A DNA stretch of 64,000 nucleotides from Rhizobium sp. BK399. GTDB lineage: Bacteria > Pseudomonadota > Alphaproteobacteria > Rhizobiales > Rhizobiaceae. The notes beneath the pieces were generated by a model that was given only the letters and a program-made list of their open reading frames with translations, did not search any database and had not been told where the DNA came from. Numbering within the stretch: position 1 is the first letter of the stretch; each line of letters opens with the position of its first letter. Below, piece after piece: positions 26,410 to 36,872 of this stretch. The stretch is taken from positions 682,001 to 746,000 of the forward strand of contig NZ_JACIAH010000001.1 of assembly GCF_014194695.1 (NCBI RefSeq), in the 5' to 3' direction. The position numbers and the translations under genes are program-made.

Positions 26410-28719
26410 TTATTTTCGCTTCATCGCCTCGGCCAGCGCGGCGCCGAAAGCTCCCTGGCTCTCTGGCTTTGCCGGAGCCGAGCGGCGGTCGTTCTGACCA
26501 CGGGACGGCTGATTTCCGCGCGACTCGCCACGCGGCGCCGGAGCCTGCGAACCGTCATCCTTTCGCATCGACAGGCCAATGCGCTTGCGCTTGGCATCGA
26601 CCTCGACGACGCGAACCTTCACCACGTCGCCCGCCTTCACGACTTCATGAGGATCTTTGACGAAGCGATCGGCAAGCTGCGAGACATGCACCAAGCCATC
26701 CTGATGGACGCCGATATCGACGAAGGCGCCAAAGGCCGCGACGTTGGTGACCGTACCTTCCAGCATCATCCCAGGCACCAGGTCGGAAATCTCATGGACG
26801 CCTTCTGCGAAGGTCGCGGTTTTGAAGCTCGGGCGTGGGTCGCGGCCAGGCTTTTCCAGTTCGGCGAGAATGTCCTTCACCGTCGGCAGGCCGAATTTCT
26901 CGTCGATGAACTGGCGCGGATCGACGGCCTTAAGGGCAGCGCTGTCGCCCATCAGCGAACGTAGGTCGCGGCCACAGGCAGCGACGATCTTCTTGGCGAC
27001 ACCGTAGGCTTCCGGGTGAACCGAGGAGGCGTCAAGCGGCTCCTTGCCATCGCGAATGCGCAGGAAGCCAGCGCATTGTTCGAAGGTGCGCTGGCCAAGA
27101 CGGGCGACCTTCAGCAGGTCACGGCGGCTCTCGAAGCGGCCTTCGCTGTCACGGTGTTTGACGATCGCCTCGGCGATCGAGGCGCCCAGGCCGGAGACGC
27201 GCGACAGCAGCGGCGCGGACGCGGTGTTGAGATCCACACCAACGGCATTCACCGCGTCTTCGACAACGGCGTCGAGCGAGCGCGACAGTTTCTGCTGATC
27301 GACGTCGTGCTGATACTGACCGACACCGATCGACTTCGGTTCGATCTTGACGAGCTCGGCCAGCGGATCCTGCAAACGACGGGCGATGGAGACGGCACCG
27401 CGCAACGACACGTCGAGGTTCGGGAACTCAAGCGCCGCTGTTTCGGATGCGGAATAAACCGAAGCGCCGGCTTCCGAGACGATCACCTTGGTCGGCTTCG
27501 GTGCGGGCAGATCGGAGAGCATGTCGGCGACGAGCTTTTCCGTCTCGCGGCTGCCGGTACCGTTGCCGATCGAGATCAGTTCGACATTGTGCTTGCGGAT
27601 CAGCGAGGCGAGCTCCAATTGGGCGCCGCGCACGTCGTTTCTCGGTTGGAACGGATAGACGGTCGAAGTTGCGACGACTTTGCCTGTTGCGTCGGTGACG
27701 GCAACCTTGACGCCTGTGCGGATGCCCGGATCGAGGCCCATCGTGGCGCGCGAACCGGCAGGGGCGGCCAGCAACAGGTCTTTGAGGTTGCGGGCGAAGA
27801 CATGAATCGCCTCTTCCTCGGCGCGTTCACGCAGCTCGCGCATCAGGTCGAGCGACAGCGACATGGAGAGTTTGACGCGCCAGGTCCAGCTCGCCACCTC
27901 CATCAGCCAGCGATCGCCGGGACGGCTGCTGCGGATCTCGTAGGCGGCGGCGATCATGCGCTCGACCGGCTTGTTCGGCGATACGGTCTCGGCATCGGCC
28001 TCGATTGTCAGCGTCAGCACTTCCTCGTTCCAGCCGCGCAGCATGGCAAGCGCGCGATGGCCGGGCGCCGTCGCCCAGCGCTCGGAATGATCGAAATAGT
28101 CGGAGAATTTTTCGCCCGCAGCCTGCTTGCCGTCGACGACCTTCGCCTTCAGCAAGGAAGCACTGCGCATGTGGGCGCGCAGCTTTCCAAGCAGGTCGGC
28201 GTTTTCCGAAATACCTTCGGCGACGATGTCGCGTGCGCCTTCAAGCGCCGTCTTCACATCAAGCACATCGGCGCTGATAAAGCCTTCCGCCAGCGTCGCG
28301 GGCTCCTTTGAGCGATCCGCGAGGATGGCTTCGGCCAACGGTCCAAGGCCACGTTCGCGGGCGATCTCGGCGCGGGTGCGGCGCTTTGGCTTGTAGGGGA
28401 GATAGAGATCCTCAAGCTCGGCCTTGGTGCCCGCCTTGGCGATCTTCGCCATCAGCTCGTCGGTCATCTTGCCTTGGCCGTTGATGGACTCGACAATCGT
28501 GTCGCGGCGGGCTTCCAGTTCGCGCAGATAGACCAGCCGCTCGGCCAGATTGCGCAGCTGGGTATCGTCCAGCCCACCCGTCACTTCCTTGCGGTAGCGG
28601 GCGATGAAGGGCACGGTCGCCCCCTCGTCCAGCAGCTCGATCGCAGCCTTGGCCTGATCCGGCCGGGCGTTGATTTCGGAAGAGATGACAGCGGCGAGCG
28701 AACGAAGATCAGCGGCCAT
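26410..28719 (-). CDS. tex: Tex-family RNA-binding transcription accessory protein
   Basis: Cytoplasmic nucleic-acid-binding protein of 769 residues. In order: Tex N-terminal helical domain ([20 protein letters not shown]), central YqgF/RNase H-like domain ([17 protein letters not shown]), helix-hairpin-helix region ([20 protein letters not shown]), and a C-terminal S1 domain ([33 protein letters not shown]). A 50-residue basic, Pro/Gly/Arg-rich disordered tail follows, longer than in many homologues. The start ATG lacks a strong ribosome-binding site. It is transcribed divergently from glyS. Confidence 0.96.
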   Translation of the reverse strand: MAADLRSLAAVISSEINARPDQAKAAIELLDEGATVPFIARYRKEVTGGLDDTQLRNLAERLVYLRELEARRDTIVESINGQGKMTDELMAKIAKAGTKAELEDLYLPYKPKRRTRAEIARERGLGPLAEAILADRSKEPATLAEGFISADVLDVKTALEGARDIVAEGISENADLLGKLRAHMRSASLLKAKVVDGKQAAGEKFSDYFDHSERWATAPGHRALAMLRGWNEEVLTLTIEADAETVSPNKPVERMIAAAYEIRSSRPGDRWLMEVASWTWRVKLSMSLSLDLMRELRERAEEEAIHVFARNLKDLLLAAPAGSRATMGLDPGIRTGVKVAVTDATGKVVATSTVYPFQPRNDVRGAQLELASLIRKHNVELISIGNGTGSRETEKLVADMLSDLPAPKPTKVIVSEAGASVYSASETAALEFPNLDVSLRGAVSIARRLQDPLAELVKIEPKSIGVGQYQHDVDQQKLSRSLDAVVEDAVNAVGVDLNTASAPLLSRVSGLGASIAEAIVKHRDSEGRFESRRDLLKVARLGQRTFEQCAGFLRIRDGKEPLDASSVHPEAYGVAKKIVAACGRDLRSLMGDSAALKAVDPRQFIDEKFGLPTVKDILAELEKPGRDPRPSFKTATFAEGVHEISDLVPGMMLEGTVTNVAAFGAFVDIGVHQDGLVHVSQLADRFVKDPHEVVKAGDVVKVRVVEVDAKRKRIGLSMRKDDGSQAPAPRGESRGNQPSRGQNDRRSAPAKPESQGAFGAALAEAMKRK

Positions 28720-28786
28720 GGGAGTTCCTGCGTTTCACAAAAGTCGCGGGACAATAGCGACGGAAAACGGCAAGGCAATGCCCGAC

Positions 28787-28804
28787 GTTGCTATCCACAG
28801 CAAC
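28787..28804. promoter_or_regulatory. Inverted repeat GTTGCT-N6-AGCAAC in the tex/glyS gap
   Basis: A 6-6-6 perfect dyad midway in the 204-bp divergent region between tex and glyS. Possible operator; regulator unknown. Confidence 0.35.
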
Positions 28805-28923
28805 ATAGCACGGATGGCGGCCGTTTTTGCGGTTGTGCAGATGCGCCATTCTTTGCTAGCAGAGGCGACCGTTTTTAGCCCCGCCTTTGTGGCGCCTTCC
28901 CTGGGGAAGGCAAGGAAAGTGAC

Positions 28924-31101
28924 ATGCCAGATCTGCTCCTAGAACTCCGCTCCGAAGAGATCCCGGCCCGCCTGCAGCGCAAGGCTGCCGGCGACTTGAA
29001 GAAGCTCGTCACCGATGCGCTGGTCGAGGCAGGACTTTCCTACGAGGGTGCGCGCGAATACTGGACGCCGCGCCGGCTGACGCTCGACATCCGCGGTCTG
29101 ACGGCGCGCTCCGCCGACGTGCGCGAAGAGAAGAAGGGCCCCCGCACCGACGCCAACGAAAAGGCGATCGAAGGCTTCCTGCGCGGCGCCGGCCTGTCTT
29201 CCGTTTCCGAGGCGCAGATCCAGAGCGACCCGAAGAAGGGCGATTTCTACATCGCTATCATCTCCAAGCCGGGTCGCGCCGCCGAAGAGATCATCAGCGA
29301 TGTCATGCCGGGCATCATCCGCGATTTCCCCTGGCCGAAGCCGATGCGCTGGGGCGCGGCTTCCGCTCAGCCGGGCTCGCTGCGCTGGGTCCGGCCGTTG
29401 CAATCGATCGTCTGCACGTTCGGCACTGAACACGAAGAGACTGTCGTCATTCCGTTCTCGATCGACGGCATCGTCGCCTCCAACGTGACTTACGGCCATC
29501 GTTTCCATGCGCCCGGCGCCATCACCGTCAAGCGTTTCGGCGATTACATCGCGAGCCTCGAAAAGGCCAAGGTGATCCTCGATGGCGAACGCCGCAAGGA
29601 CATCATCCTCCACGATGCCCGTGACGTCGCTTTTGCGAACGGCCTGGAGCTGGTCGAGGACGAAGGGCTGCTCGAAGAGGTGTCAGGCCTCGTCGAATGG
29701 CCCCAGGTGCTGATGGGCAGCTTCGAGGAAGACTACCTCTCGATTCCGGCGGAGATCATCCGCCTGACGATCAAGACGAACCAGAAGTGTTTCGTGACCC
29801 GGCCGGTTGGCGGCGACGCACTGTCGAACAAGTTCATCCTCGTCTCGAACATCGAGGCCAGCGACGGCGGCAAGGAAATCATCCACGGCAACGGCAAGGT
29901 CGTGCGCGCGCGCCTCTCTGACGCGTTGCACTTCTGGAAGCGCGACCAGGGCGATCTTCCAGATCTCGAAACGCTCGAGGCTTCAGCAAAGAAATTCGGT
30001 CTCGACCTCAAGAAGCCGCTCGACCAGCGCATGGCGAAGCTCGATGCGCTCGGTGTGACGTTCCATGCCAAGCTCGGCACGCAGGGCGAGCGGGTGGAGC
30101 GCATCCGCGCCATGGCCGCAAAGGTCGCATTCCCTCTCGGCGCCGATTACAAGCTGGTCGACAGGGCCGTCGTGCTTGCCAAGGCCGACCTGCGCACCGA
30201 GGCTGTCGGCGAGTTTCCGGAACTGCAGGGTGTCATGGGGCGCAAATATGCCGCTCTTCAGGGCGAGGACGCAGTTGTCGCGACTGCGATCGAGGAGCAT
30301 TACAAGCCGCAGGGACCATCCGACCAGTTGCCGCAGGACAAAGTTGCGATCACCGTGGCGCTTGCCGACAAGCTCGACACGCTGATCGGCTTCTGGGCTG
30401 TAGACGAGAAGCCGACCGGCTCGAAGGATCCATTTGCACTGCGCCGCGCAGCCCTTGGCGTCATCCGCATCCTGCTGGAGCGCCGCGTGCGCCTGACGCT
30501 GTTGCCGCGCATCACGAGCCACATGGGCCGCATCGATACGGATATCGGCAAGGCCGTTGACGACAACGACCTGTCGCGCCAATTCGACCTTCTCTCCTTC
30601 TTCCACGATCGCCTGAAGGTCTACCTCCGCGATCAGGGCGCACGCTACGATCTTATCGATTCCGTCCTGACCCCTGAAACGGACGACCTGCTGATGGTGG
30701 CTCGCCGCGTCGAAGCGCTGACGGCTTTCATCACCTCGGAGGACGGCAAGAACCTGTTGGTGGGCACCAAGCGCGCCACACAGATCCTGGCTGCTGAAGA
30801 AAAGAAAGGCACGGTCGTCGCTGACGGTGTTTCGGAAAATCTGTTCCGACTCGACGCCGAGAAGCAACTGTTCGCGGCAATCACCAAGGCTTCCGCCGAG
30901 GCATCCGCTGCCGTAGAGAAGGAAGACTTCCGCTCGGCCATGGAGGCGCTCTCGAAGCTTCGCGCGCCGGTCGACAGCTTCTTCAACGACGTGCTTGTCA
31001 ACGACGAAGACGCCGCCATTCGCGCCAATCGTCTTGCCCTGCTGCGCCTGATCCGTGAAGCAACCGGGACTGTCGCCGACTTCTCGAAGATCTCCGGCTA
31101 A
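28924..31101 (+). CDS. glyS: Glycyl-tRNA synthetase beta subunit
   Basis: Beta subunit of the alpha2beta2 glycyl-tRNA synthetase, contributing tRNA binding. The 725 residues start with [17 protein letters not shown], include [12 protein letters not shown] and the HD-domain-like region [28 protein letters not shown], and end with the anticodon-binding part ([17 protein letters not shown]). AGGAAAG precedes the ATG. Its partner glyQ is about 11.5 kb away on the opposite strand (42593-43552), so the two subunits are not co-transcribed. Confidence 0.97.
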   Translation: MPDLLLELRSEEIPARLQRKAAGDLKKLVTDALVEAGLSYEGAREYWTPRRLTLDIRGLTARSADVREEKKGPRTDANEKAIEGFLRGAGLSSVSEAQIQSDPKKGDFYIAIISKPGRAAEEIISDVMPGIIRDFPWPKPMRWGAASAQPGSLRWVRPLQSIVCTFGTEHEETVVIPFSIDGIVASNVTYGHRFHAPGAITVKRFGDYIASLEKAKVILDGERRKDIILHDARDVAFANGLELVEDEGLLEEVSGLVEWPQVLMGSFEEDYLSIPAEIIRLTIKTNQKCFVTRPVGGDALSNKFILVSNIEASDGGKEIIHGNGKVVRARLSDALHFWKRDQGDLPDLETLEASAKKFGLDLKKPLDQRMAKLDALGVTFHAKLGTQGERVERIRAMAAKVAFPLGADYKLVDRAVVLAKADLRTEAVGEFPELQGVMGRKYAALQGEDAVVATAIEEHYKPQGPSDQLPQDKVAITVALADKLDTLIGFWAVDEKPTGSKDPFALRRAALGVIRILLERRVRLTLLPRITSHMGRIDTDIGKAVDDNDLSRQFDLLSFFHDRLKVYLRDQGARYDLIDSVLTPETDDLLMVARRVEALTAFITSEDGKNLLVGTKRATQILAAEEKKGTVVADGVSENLFRLDAEKQLFAAITKASAEASAAVEKEDFRSAMEALSKLRAPVDSFFNDVLVNDEDAAIRANRLALLRLIREATGTVADFSKISG

Positions 31102-31109
31102 GCCCCAGG

Positions 31110-31139
31110 CATCCGCGCGTCAGGTTTGACATGCGGATG
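31110..31139 (+). terminator. Possible weak hairpin after glyS
   Basis: CATCCGC and GCGGATG can pair around a 16-nt loop just past the glyS stop. There is no clear T-run, so termination is doubtful. Confidence 0.35.
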
Positions 31140-31214
31140 GCGCCCTAACCTCCGGCGTCATCTGCAGAATTTCGCCTATTCAGATTTTGATTCAAGGACG
31201 GAATTCCGCTGGCA

Positions 31215-31655
31215 TCAGTTCGCGATACCGAGCGTGACGGCAGCGAGAACCGCGTAGCGGGTGGTCTTCGCGATGGTCACAAGTAACAGGAACATCGGGA
31301 ACGGTTCGCGCAGGACGCCGGCTACAATGGTGATGGGATCGCCGATAACGGGCACCCAGCTCAGCAACAGCGACCATTTGCCATAGCGGCGATACCAGCG
31401 CTGCGCCTTGTCGAGCGCAGGCTGGCGGATGGGAAACCAGCGTTTGTCGCGGAACCGCTCGATTCCGAGCCCGAGCAGCCAGTTGATGGTCGACCCAAGG
31501 ACGTTGCCTATCGTTGCCACCAAAATCAGCGCGAAGACCGGATGCTGGTTTGCCAGGATAAGCGCGATAAGGCCGGCTTCCGATTGCATCGGGAAAATCG
31601 TCGCTGCTGCAAAGGCCATCAGGAAAAGGCCGGTATAGACCGCAAGATCGGTCAT
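31215..31655 (-). CDS. YqaA-type SNARE-associated (DedA-like) membrane protein
   Basis: Small inner-membrane protein of 146 residues with about four hydrophobic segments (VYTGLFLMAFAAATIFP, GLIALILANQHPVFALILVA, WSLLLSWVPVIGDPITIVAG and a C-terminal helix). The region GNVLGSTINWLLG and the central PVIGDP match YqaA/DedA-superfamily proteins, which are linked to lipid or proton-dependent transport. The true role is not known. It converges with glyS and no strong ribosome-binding site is visible. Confidence 0.85.
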   Translation of the reverse strand: MTDLAVYTGLFLMAFAAATIFPMQSEAGLIALILANQHPVFALILVATIGNVLGSTINWLLGLGIERFRDKRWFPIRQPALDKAQRWYRRYGKWSLLLSWVPVIGDPITIVAGVLREPFPMFLLLVTIAKTTRYAVLAAVTLGIAN

Positions 31656-31751
31656 GAATTATTGGCGCCAATGCATCGCCGCACCCAATTCCCCTTCATC
31701 GCGCCAGATAGCGGGCTGGAACTATCACGTCCTTGGGGCTATGCCAAAGCC

Positions 31752-32258
31752 ATGAACAAGATTCTCGTCAGCGCCTGCCTCATGGGACATGCCGTCCGCT
31801 ATGACGGCCAGTCGAAGCCGCTCGCCCATCCGGCGATCGCGCGCTGGATCGAGGAAGGGCGGCTGGTGACCATCTGTCCCGAGATGTCCGCCGGAATGCC
31901 GGTGCCGCGTCCGCCGGCCGAAATCGAGGGCGGCGCCACCGGCGAGGATGTGCTTGATGGCACCGCCCGCGTCGTCGAGATCACCGGCGGCGACGTGACC
32001 GACGAGTTCAAGCAGGCAGCCGAAAATGCGCTTGACCTCGCCACCGAGGCCGGCTGCCGCTATGCGTTGCTGATCGATGGGAGCCCCTCATGCGGCTCGG
32101 GTTTTGTCTATGACGGCACGTTCTCCGGAAACAAGCACACGGGGAACGGCGTGACAGCGGCTTTTCTGAGGAGGGCCGGCATTGCCGTCTACTCCGACCG
32201 CGATATCGAGGCCCTGGTCACACGGCTCGATGCCGACGAGGCCAACAGCGCCACCTGA
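31752..32258 (+). CDS. DUF523-family protein
   Basis: Soluble 168-residue protein of the DUF523 family. The start motif KILVSACLMGHAVRYDG carries the first conserved Cys, ICPEMSAGMPVPRPPAE the second, and DGSPSCGSGFVYDGTFSG the last. The conserved Cys positions suggest metal or Fe-S binding, and distantly related proteins join desulfidase reactions; no activity is proven. The ATG at 31752 is chosen because homology begins there, although the frame is open to 31542. A shared terminator separates it from the convergent chemoreceptor. Confidence 0.88.
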   Translation: MNKILVSACLMGHAVRYDGQSKPLAHPAIARWIEEGRLVTICPEMSAGMPVPRPPAEIEGGATGEDVLDGTARVVEITGGDVTDEFKQAAENALDLATEAGCRYALLIDGSPSCGSGFVYDGTFSGNKHTGNGVTAAFLRRAGIAVYSDRDIEALVTRLDADEANSAT

Positions 32259-32284
32259 AACTACCTAGCGACCTCCATGTAAAA

Positions 32285-32314
32285 AACGGCCGCCGGATCG
32301 CTCCGACGGCCGTT
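32285..32314. terminator. Bidirectional rho-independent terminator
   Basis: AACGGCCG and CGGCCGTT plus an inner CGGA/TCCG pair form a long stem with a C-A mismatch and loop TCGC. A-run upstream and TT downstream fit convergent use by the DUF523 and chemoreceptor genes. Confidence 0.88.
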
Positions 32315-32335
32315 CATTTGTATTGCTGCCTACGC

Positions 32336-34153
32336 TCAGGCGGCGCGGCGAACCTGCGTGCTGTAGTCTTGGCTGTTGCCGACGCGGAAACCGCGGATGA
32401 GGTTGAGAAGCTCGTCGGTGTCGGTTGCCAGCGACTCGGCCGACGCAGTGGTTTCCTCCGCCATTGCGGCGTTCTGCTGGGTCGCGGCGTCGAGCTGGTT
32501 CATCGACGAGGAGATAGAGCGCAGCGTCGTATCCTGCTCGGAGGCGCTGTGGGCGATCTTGGCAACGATCTCGTTGGCGGCCTTGATCTGGTCGGAGATG
32601 CGCTTGAGCGCCTCACCGGCTTCGCCGACCAGGCGAACGCCCTGATCGACCTGACCTGACGAGCGGGCGATCTGATCCTTGATCTCCTTGGCGGCGGCGG
32701 CCGAACGCTGCGCCAGTTCGCGGACTTCCTGAGCAACGACCGCGAAGCCCTTGCCGGATTCGCCAGCGCGGGCGGCTTCGACGCCGGCGTTCAGCGCCAG
32801 CAGGTTGGTCTGGAAGGCGATGTCGTCGATGACGCCGATAATCTTGCCGATCTCGGCCGACGACTTCTCGATACCGCTCATTGCTTCGATCGCTTCGGAG
32901 ACAACCGCATCGCTGCGGCTCGCCTCGCCGCTGACGGCCTCGACGCGCTTGCTCGCTTCATGGGCGCCTTCGGCGGTCTGACGAACGGCAACGGTCAGCT
33001 CGTCGAGCGCTGCCGAGGTTTCCTCGAGGCTCGCGGCCTGACGCTCGGTGCGCTGCGACAGATCGTTGGAGGCGCGACGGATCTCTTCCTTGCTGACGGC
33101 GATGTCGCCGCCCTTGGCGCTGACCTTGGCCATCGCCGCTTCGAGGTGCGATAGCGCGTCGTTGAAGTTGTCGCGGAGGGCTGCGTACTTCTGACCGAGA
33201 TCGGCGCAACGCACCGTGAGGTCGCCGCGTGCGATCTGCTCCAATGCCTGGCCGATGGTCGAGACGACGTGGTTCTGGGCGACCGTTTCCTCGCGCTGCA
33301 GGCGCTGACTGTTTTCGCGTTCGCCGTCGAGGGCCATCTGCTGGGCAGCCTCGCGCTCGGACATAGCGTGACGTTCCTTGACCTTCTGCTGCAGCGACTG
33401 CGTCGCCTTTGCCATCATGCCGACTTCGTTGTTCATGTCGGCATGCGGGATTGCAAGCGCGACGTTCTCGTCGGCAACCGCTTCCAGCGCCTGATGCACA
33501 TCCTGCAGCGGCTTGGAGATGCCGCGGATGAAATAGAAGGCGGCAGCGATACCGGCGACCGCGATGATCGCGCAGGCAATGAGCGCCTTCCAGATCGCCT
33601 CATTGATCTGCGCCTGCAGGTCGTCGAGGTAGACGCCGCTGGACACGACCAGCTGCCAAGGCTCGAAGGCGGCCGAGTAGGAACCCTTCTCGAACAGCTT
33701 GTCGTCAGGCTGGCCGGGTTTGCTCCAGTAGTAGATGGTGCGACCGCCGCCGGCCCGACCCTTGGCGACCATGTCCTTGCTGAAATAAGTGCCGTTCTGG
33801 TCCACCTGCCCGCCCATGTTCTTGCCGATATTGTCCGGCTTCGGGTGGAAGCGTTGGACGACGTCGTAATCGTAGCCGAACAAGTAGCCAGCCGGTTCGA
33901 ACTTGACCTTGGAGAGAACCTTGAATGCTTCGGCCTGCGCGGCCTCATGCGTCATCTCGCCTGACTTTTCACGCTGGTAGTAGGAGTCGAGAATGGAGAT
34001 CCCGGACTGAACCTGCGCACGCAGAAGGTCGAAGCGGTCGTCGTAGATCGCCTGCGAGGTCGTTTTGATCTGGAAATAAGTGGCGATGGCGAAGGCTGCC
34101 ATGAGCACGCCCACAAGGGCGAACAGTTGATGAGCAATCTTAAGCTTTTTCAT
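32336..34153 (-). CDS. Methyl-accepting chemotaxis protein with sCache_2 sensor
   Basis: Inner-membrane chemoreceptor of 605 residues. TM1 spans about residues 8-28 and the single-Cache domain about 30-180 (GYLFGYDYDVVQRFHPKPDN and SSGVYLDDLQAQ are typical sCache_2 strings). TM2 spans about 190-212, then HAMP and the signalling domain ([20 protein letters not shown]). sCache_2 receptors often bind short carboxylates; here this is inference. The ATG at 34153 gives a proper short cytoplasmic N-terminus; the frame is open to 34294. The tail ends VRRAA. It is divergent from a winged-helix/TPR regulator. Confidence 0.94.
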   Translation of the reverse strand: MKKLKIAHQLFALVGVLMAAFAIATYFQIKTTSQAIYDDRFDLLRAQVQSGISILDSYYQREKSGEMTHEAAQAEAFKVLSKVKFEPAGYLFGYDYDVVQRFHPKPDNIGKNMGGQVDQNGTYFSKDMVAKGRAGGGRTIYYWSKPGQPDDKLFEKGSYSAAFEPWQLVVSSGVYLDDLQAQINEAIWKALIACAIIAVAGIAAAFYFIRGISKPLQDVHQALEAVADENVALAIPHADMNNEVGMMAKATQSLQQKVKERHAMSEREAAQQMALDGERENSQRLQREETVAQNHVVSTIGQALEQIARGDLTVRCADLGQKYAALRDNFNDALSHLEAAMAKVSAKGGDIAVSKEEIRRASNDLSQRTERQAASLEETSAALDELTVAVRQTAEGAHEASKRVEAVSGEASRSDAVVSEAIEAMSGIEKSSAEIGKIIGVIDDIAFQTNLLALNAGVEAARAGESGKGFAVVAQEVRELAQRSAAAAKEIKDQIARSSGQVDQGVRLVGEAGEALKRISDQIKAANEIVAKIAHSASEQDTTLRSISSSMNQLDAATQQNAAMAEETTASAESLATDTDELLNLIRGFRVGNSQDYSTQVRRAA

Positions 34154-34445
34154 GAATGTCTCGCGAAAACGGTGGGTTCGGCAATTCCGGATCGGTGAAC
34201 TCCCGACCTCTGCGCTGACCCGCGCTTGGCGACGACAACATGCGTCTTCCGGCCTGGTCGTTAGAATTAGAGTGAAGGAATTAACAATTGCCAAGTGATG
34301 AACGCCTGCAGGATTATCAAATGTAATCAGTGCATTCTTGCAGTCCGCGGAGAGCTTGATTCATCCGTGCGCCCGAAAGTTGAAGTGCTTTCGCAAGGCT
34401 CGCCGCACGGTTTTCCGAGGCCGATGGTTGAGCTATATTTCTGAC

Positions 34446-35972
34446 ATGGCTGAGCCTTCGTATGCCTTCGGTGAATTCGTTCTCGATCCCGGCCGCGGCC
34501 TGCTGCGGAACGGGCGGGTGGTCCCGCTTGGCCAACGCGGCATTGCCCTTCTTGAAGCGTTACTTAAAGGCCGCGGCGGCGTTGTTTCCAAGGATGCGTT
34601 GATGGAGCGCGTCTGGCCCGGAATTGCCGTCGAGGAGAGCAACCTGACCGTCCAGGTCGCCGCGCTGCGCAAGGCGCTTGGGCCGGCGCCCGATGGGCAG
34701 GAATGGATCGCGACGGTGCCGCGCACCGGCTACCGCTTCATGCCGACAACCGTGGAGGCGAAAGCGGCTGCGACCCAGGAGCTGCGGCCGGCACTCGCAG
34801 TCCTGCCCTTCAGCAATCTCAGTGGCGATCCGAGGCAGGATTATTTTGCCGACGGGATCGTCGACGAAATCATAGCGGCCTTGAGCCGGTTCCGAAGCTT
34901 TGCCGTGATCGCCCGGGACTGTTCCTTTGCCTATAGGGGAATGGATGTGCGAAAGATTGCCGCCGAACTCGGCGTCCGCTACGTGCTTGAAGGGAGCATC
35001 CGCCAGTCGAGCAATCGGCTCCGTATCGTGGCAGAACTCGTCGAAGGTCAAGGCAGAACACATATGTGGGCGCAGACCTTCGATGGCACCCTGGACGAGA
35101 TATTCGATTTTCAGGATCGCATCACCGAACGCGTCGCGACGCTGATCGAACCGCTGATACAGACAGCCGAGATCGAGCGATCACGGCGCGAGCGGCCGGG
35201 AAGCGTCGCCACCTACGACATCTACCTGCAGGCACTGGCGAAGATCTCGACGGAAATTGAAAGCGACAACGCGGCCGCCTATGCCCTTCTCATGCAGGGG
35301 CTCGCGGTCGAGCCGGACAACGCGCAGCTGCTTTCCCATGCTGCATGGGCACTCGAGCATCGCTACACGATGGGCTGGCCGGCGCTCACCGACGACGATG
35401 TGCGTGCATGTGCCGCGCTGGCCCGGAAGGCGCTGGAGCATGGCGCGGGTGACGCCATGGTCATGGCCCATTGCGGCGTCGCCTTGATGCAGACGGTGAA
35501 GGACTATGATTGGGGGCTCGCGGTTTTGCAGGCGGCCGCCGAATCCAATCCCAACAATCCGATGGCGGTTGTCAGGGCGGGCGTCGGGCATCTTCATTGC
35601 GGCGACATCAGCGATGCGCTCAGCCACTTCCACAGGGCCAATCGGCTAACGCCCGGCGATCGGGGCGCACATTTCTCGCTTTGCGGTATCGCGCATGCCT
35701 ATGTCGTCCTTGGAGAGTACGATCAGGCCGTCGCGTGGGCGTCGAGGGCGCTTGCCAGCAATCCGAATTTCGAAGCTACTTTATGGGTCCTCATTGCTGC
35801 GAGCGCGCATCTCGGGCGCATGGAGGAAGCCCATCGTCATCTTGCAGCGTTGAGACGACTGACGCCCGACATCACGATCGAGCGCATCCGCGCCGGCCAG
35901 GCCAGCAAATATCCGGATCGCATCGCCGGCGTCCTCGACGGGTTGCGATTGGCGGGCGTTTCGGAGCGATAG
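34446..35972 (+). CDS. Winged-helix, TolB-like and TPR domain regulator
   Basis: Protein of 508 residues. The OmpR/CadC-type DNA-binding winged helix (about 1-100; VSKDALMERVWPGIAVEESN, GYRFMPT) is followed by a TolB N-terminal-like/FlgO-type domain (about 120-230; LAVLPFSNLSGDPRQDYFADG, YVLEGSIRQ). Several TPR-like helices fill the rest. Rhizobial relatives are often labelled adenylate cyclase-like, but no cyclase catalytic domain is present. There is no membrane helix after the winged helix, unlike CadC. The start at 34446 coincides with the domain start; the frame is open to 34338. Targets are unknown. Confidence 0.88.
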   Translation: MAEPSYAFGEFVLDPGRGLLRNGRVVPLGQRGIALLEALLKGRGGVVSKDALMERVWPGIAVEESNLTVQVAALRKALGPAPDGQEWIATVPRTGYRFMPTTVEAKAAATQELRPALAVLPFSNLSGDPRQDYFADGIVDEIIAALSRFRSFAVIARDCSFAYRGMDVRKIAAELGVRYVLEGSIRQSSNRLRIVAELVEGQGRTHMWAQTFDGTLDEIFDFQDRITERVATLIEPLIQTAEIERSRRERPGSVATYDIYLQALAKISTEIESDNAAAYALLMQGLAVEPDNAQLLSHAAWALEHRYTMGWPALTDDDVRACAALARKALEHGAGDAMVMAHCGVALMQTVKDYDWGLAVLQAAAESNPNNPMAVVRAGVGHLHCGDISDALSHFHRANRLTPGDRGAHFSLCGIAHAYVVLGEYDQAVAWASRALASNPNFEATLWVLIAASAHLGRMEEAHRHLAALRRLTPDITIERIRAGQASKYPDRIAGVLDGLRLAGVSER

Positions 35973-36407
35973 ATTCGGATTGTTTCGGAACTTTTCCGCG
36001 TGCGGTTCAGGACCGGAACACCGCAACCAGCAGAGACTGCTTCCACTGCAAAACCGCAAGTGGGAGACGGCAATGATTACGACACTGACCATCCTTTCCC
36101 TCGATCAGGGACGCATTTATTCCCCTCAGCCGGAACCCAGTGCCGACTTGGCCCCTGACGAAAGCGAAGCAGGAGTGGCGGCCGTCAGGCACGGTACCAA
36201 ACAGCATCTGCGCTGGTTGAATGCTTCGACCGGATGGCAGGCACTTACACGTCTGCTTGTCCCGACCTTCGGAAGCACCCCCGTTCGGCAAGGCGCACTA
36301 GAAACGAAAAATGCGCCCCTGCTTCTCTCAGGGACGCATTTTATCCACCGCGGGGGTGGACCCCGGTCGACCGAAACCTTGGTCAGGCTGGGGCAGGGAA
36401 CTGGAAA
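35973..36407. other. Gene-poor 435-bp stretch
   Basis: Between the regulator gene and the small exported protein gene. It contains a doubtful small reading frame starting at 36073 and a strong bidirectional terminator at 36308-36342; nothing else is supported. Confidence 0.6.
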
Positions 36408-36633
36408 TCAGGGCCGAAGCTCGAACTTAGAAACGTCGAGCGGCGTCATTTGTTCCTTCGGCGCAGCTCCCAGGCCCGCCGCGATCGGCTTGACGTCGCC
36501 ACCGATAACCGCCGCCGTCGTCGAGGCACGGTCAATGTTGTCGGCCGGCTGCTTGGCGGCTGTCATGGACTCGGTTGGGGCCTTGGTTACGAAAACGACC
36601 GGCGAGCCACCCATCCAGCCTTCGGTGCGATAA
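36073..36633 (+). CDS. Doubtful small reading frame
   Basis: An ATG at 36073 follows a good GGGAGA site, and the first 75 codons have ordinary codon use (MITTLTILSLDQGRIYSPQP start). But the frame runs through a terminator hairpin and then 226 bp antisense to the gene at 36408-36872. A stop in the next frame at 36299-36301 would end a 75-residue product just before the terminator if there were a one-base shift. Either a small gene with a frameshift or no gene; no family recognised. Confidence 0.28.
   Translation: MITTLTILSLDQGRIYSPQPEPSADLAPDESEAGVAAVRHGTKQHLRWLNASTGWQALTRLLVPTFGSTPVRQGALETKNAPLLLSGTHFIHRGGGPRSTETLVRLGQGTGNQGRSSNLETSSGVICSFGAAPRPAAIGLTSPPITAAVVEARSMLSAGCLAAVMDSVGALVTKTTGEPPIQPSVR
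36308..36342. terminator. Bidirectional rho-independent terminator
   Basis: AAAATGCG pairs with CGCATTTT, and an inner CCCTG/CAGGG stem follows after a C-A mismatch (loop CTTCTCT). Strong A/T flanks. It ends the minus-strand gene at 36408 and any plus-strand transcript from upstream. Confidence 0.88.
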
Positions 36634-36872
36634 AGCTTCTTCTGGCCATCGACATCGCGAATTTCCGAGGATTGCAGCGAGCCGGGCGCGAGCGTCGGGA
36701 CCGTGTAGTCCTTCTTGCGTTCGACGGTTTCAAGCGGTGGGCAGGTTTGGCAGCTTTCCTGGCTGATGCTCCCGCCATCGGTATGCGCGTCCTTGCCGAC
36801 CACCTCGATCGAGGAGGCACAGGCAGAACCTGCCGCAAACACAGCTATCGCACCCAAGAGAACCTGACGCAT
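36408..36872 (-). CDS. Small exported protein of unknown function
   Basis: Protein of 154 residues with an N-terminal signal peptide (MRQVLLGAIAVFAAGSACAS). A Cys in the signal region makes a lipoprotein conceivable, but the lipobox is poor. The mature part holds a Cys pair (SCQTCPPLE) and the segment DGQKKLYRTEGWMGGSPVVFV. GGAG precedes the ATG. I do not recognise the family. It is flanked by a strong downstream terminator and by purD about 100 bp upstream on the same strand. Confidence 0.8.
   Translation of the reverse strand: MRQVLLGAIAVFAAGSACASSIEVVGKDAHTDGGSISQESCQTCPPLETVERKKDYTVPTLAPGSLQSSEIRDVDGQKKLYRTEGWMGGSPVVFVTKAPTESMTAAKQPADNIDRASTTAAVIGGDVKPIAAGLGAAPKEQMTPLDVSKFELRP

Noticed and set aside
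27016..28311. 431-codon frame opposite tex
   Set aside because: Antisense shadow of a conserved gene.
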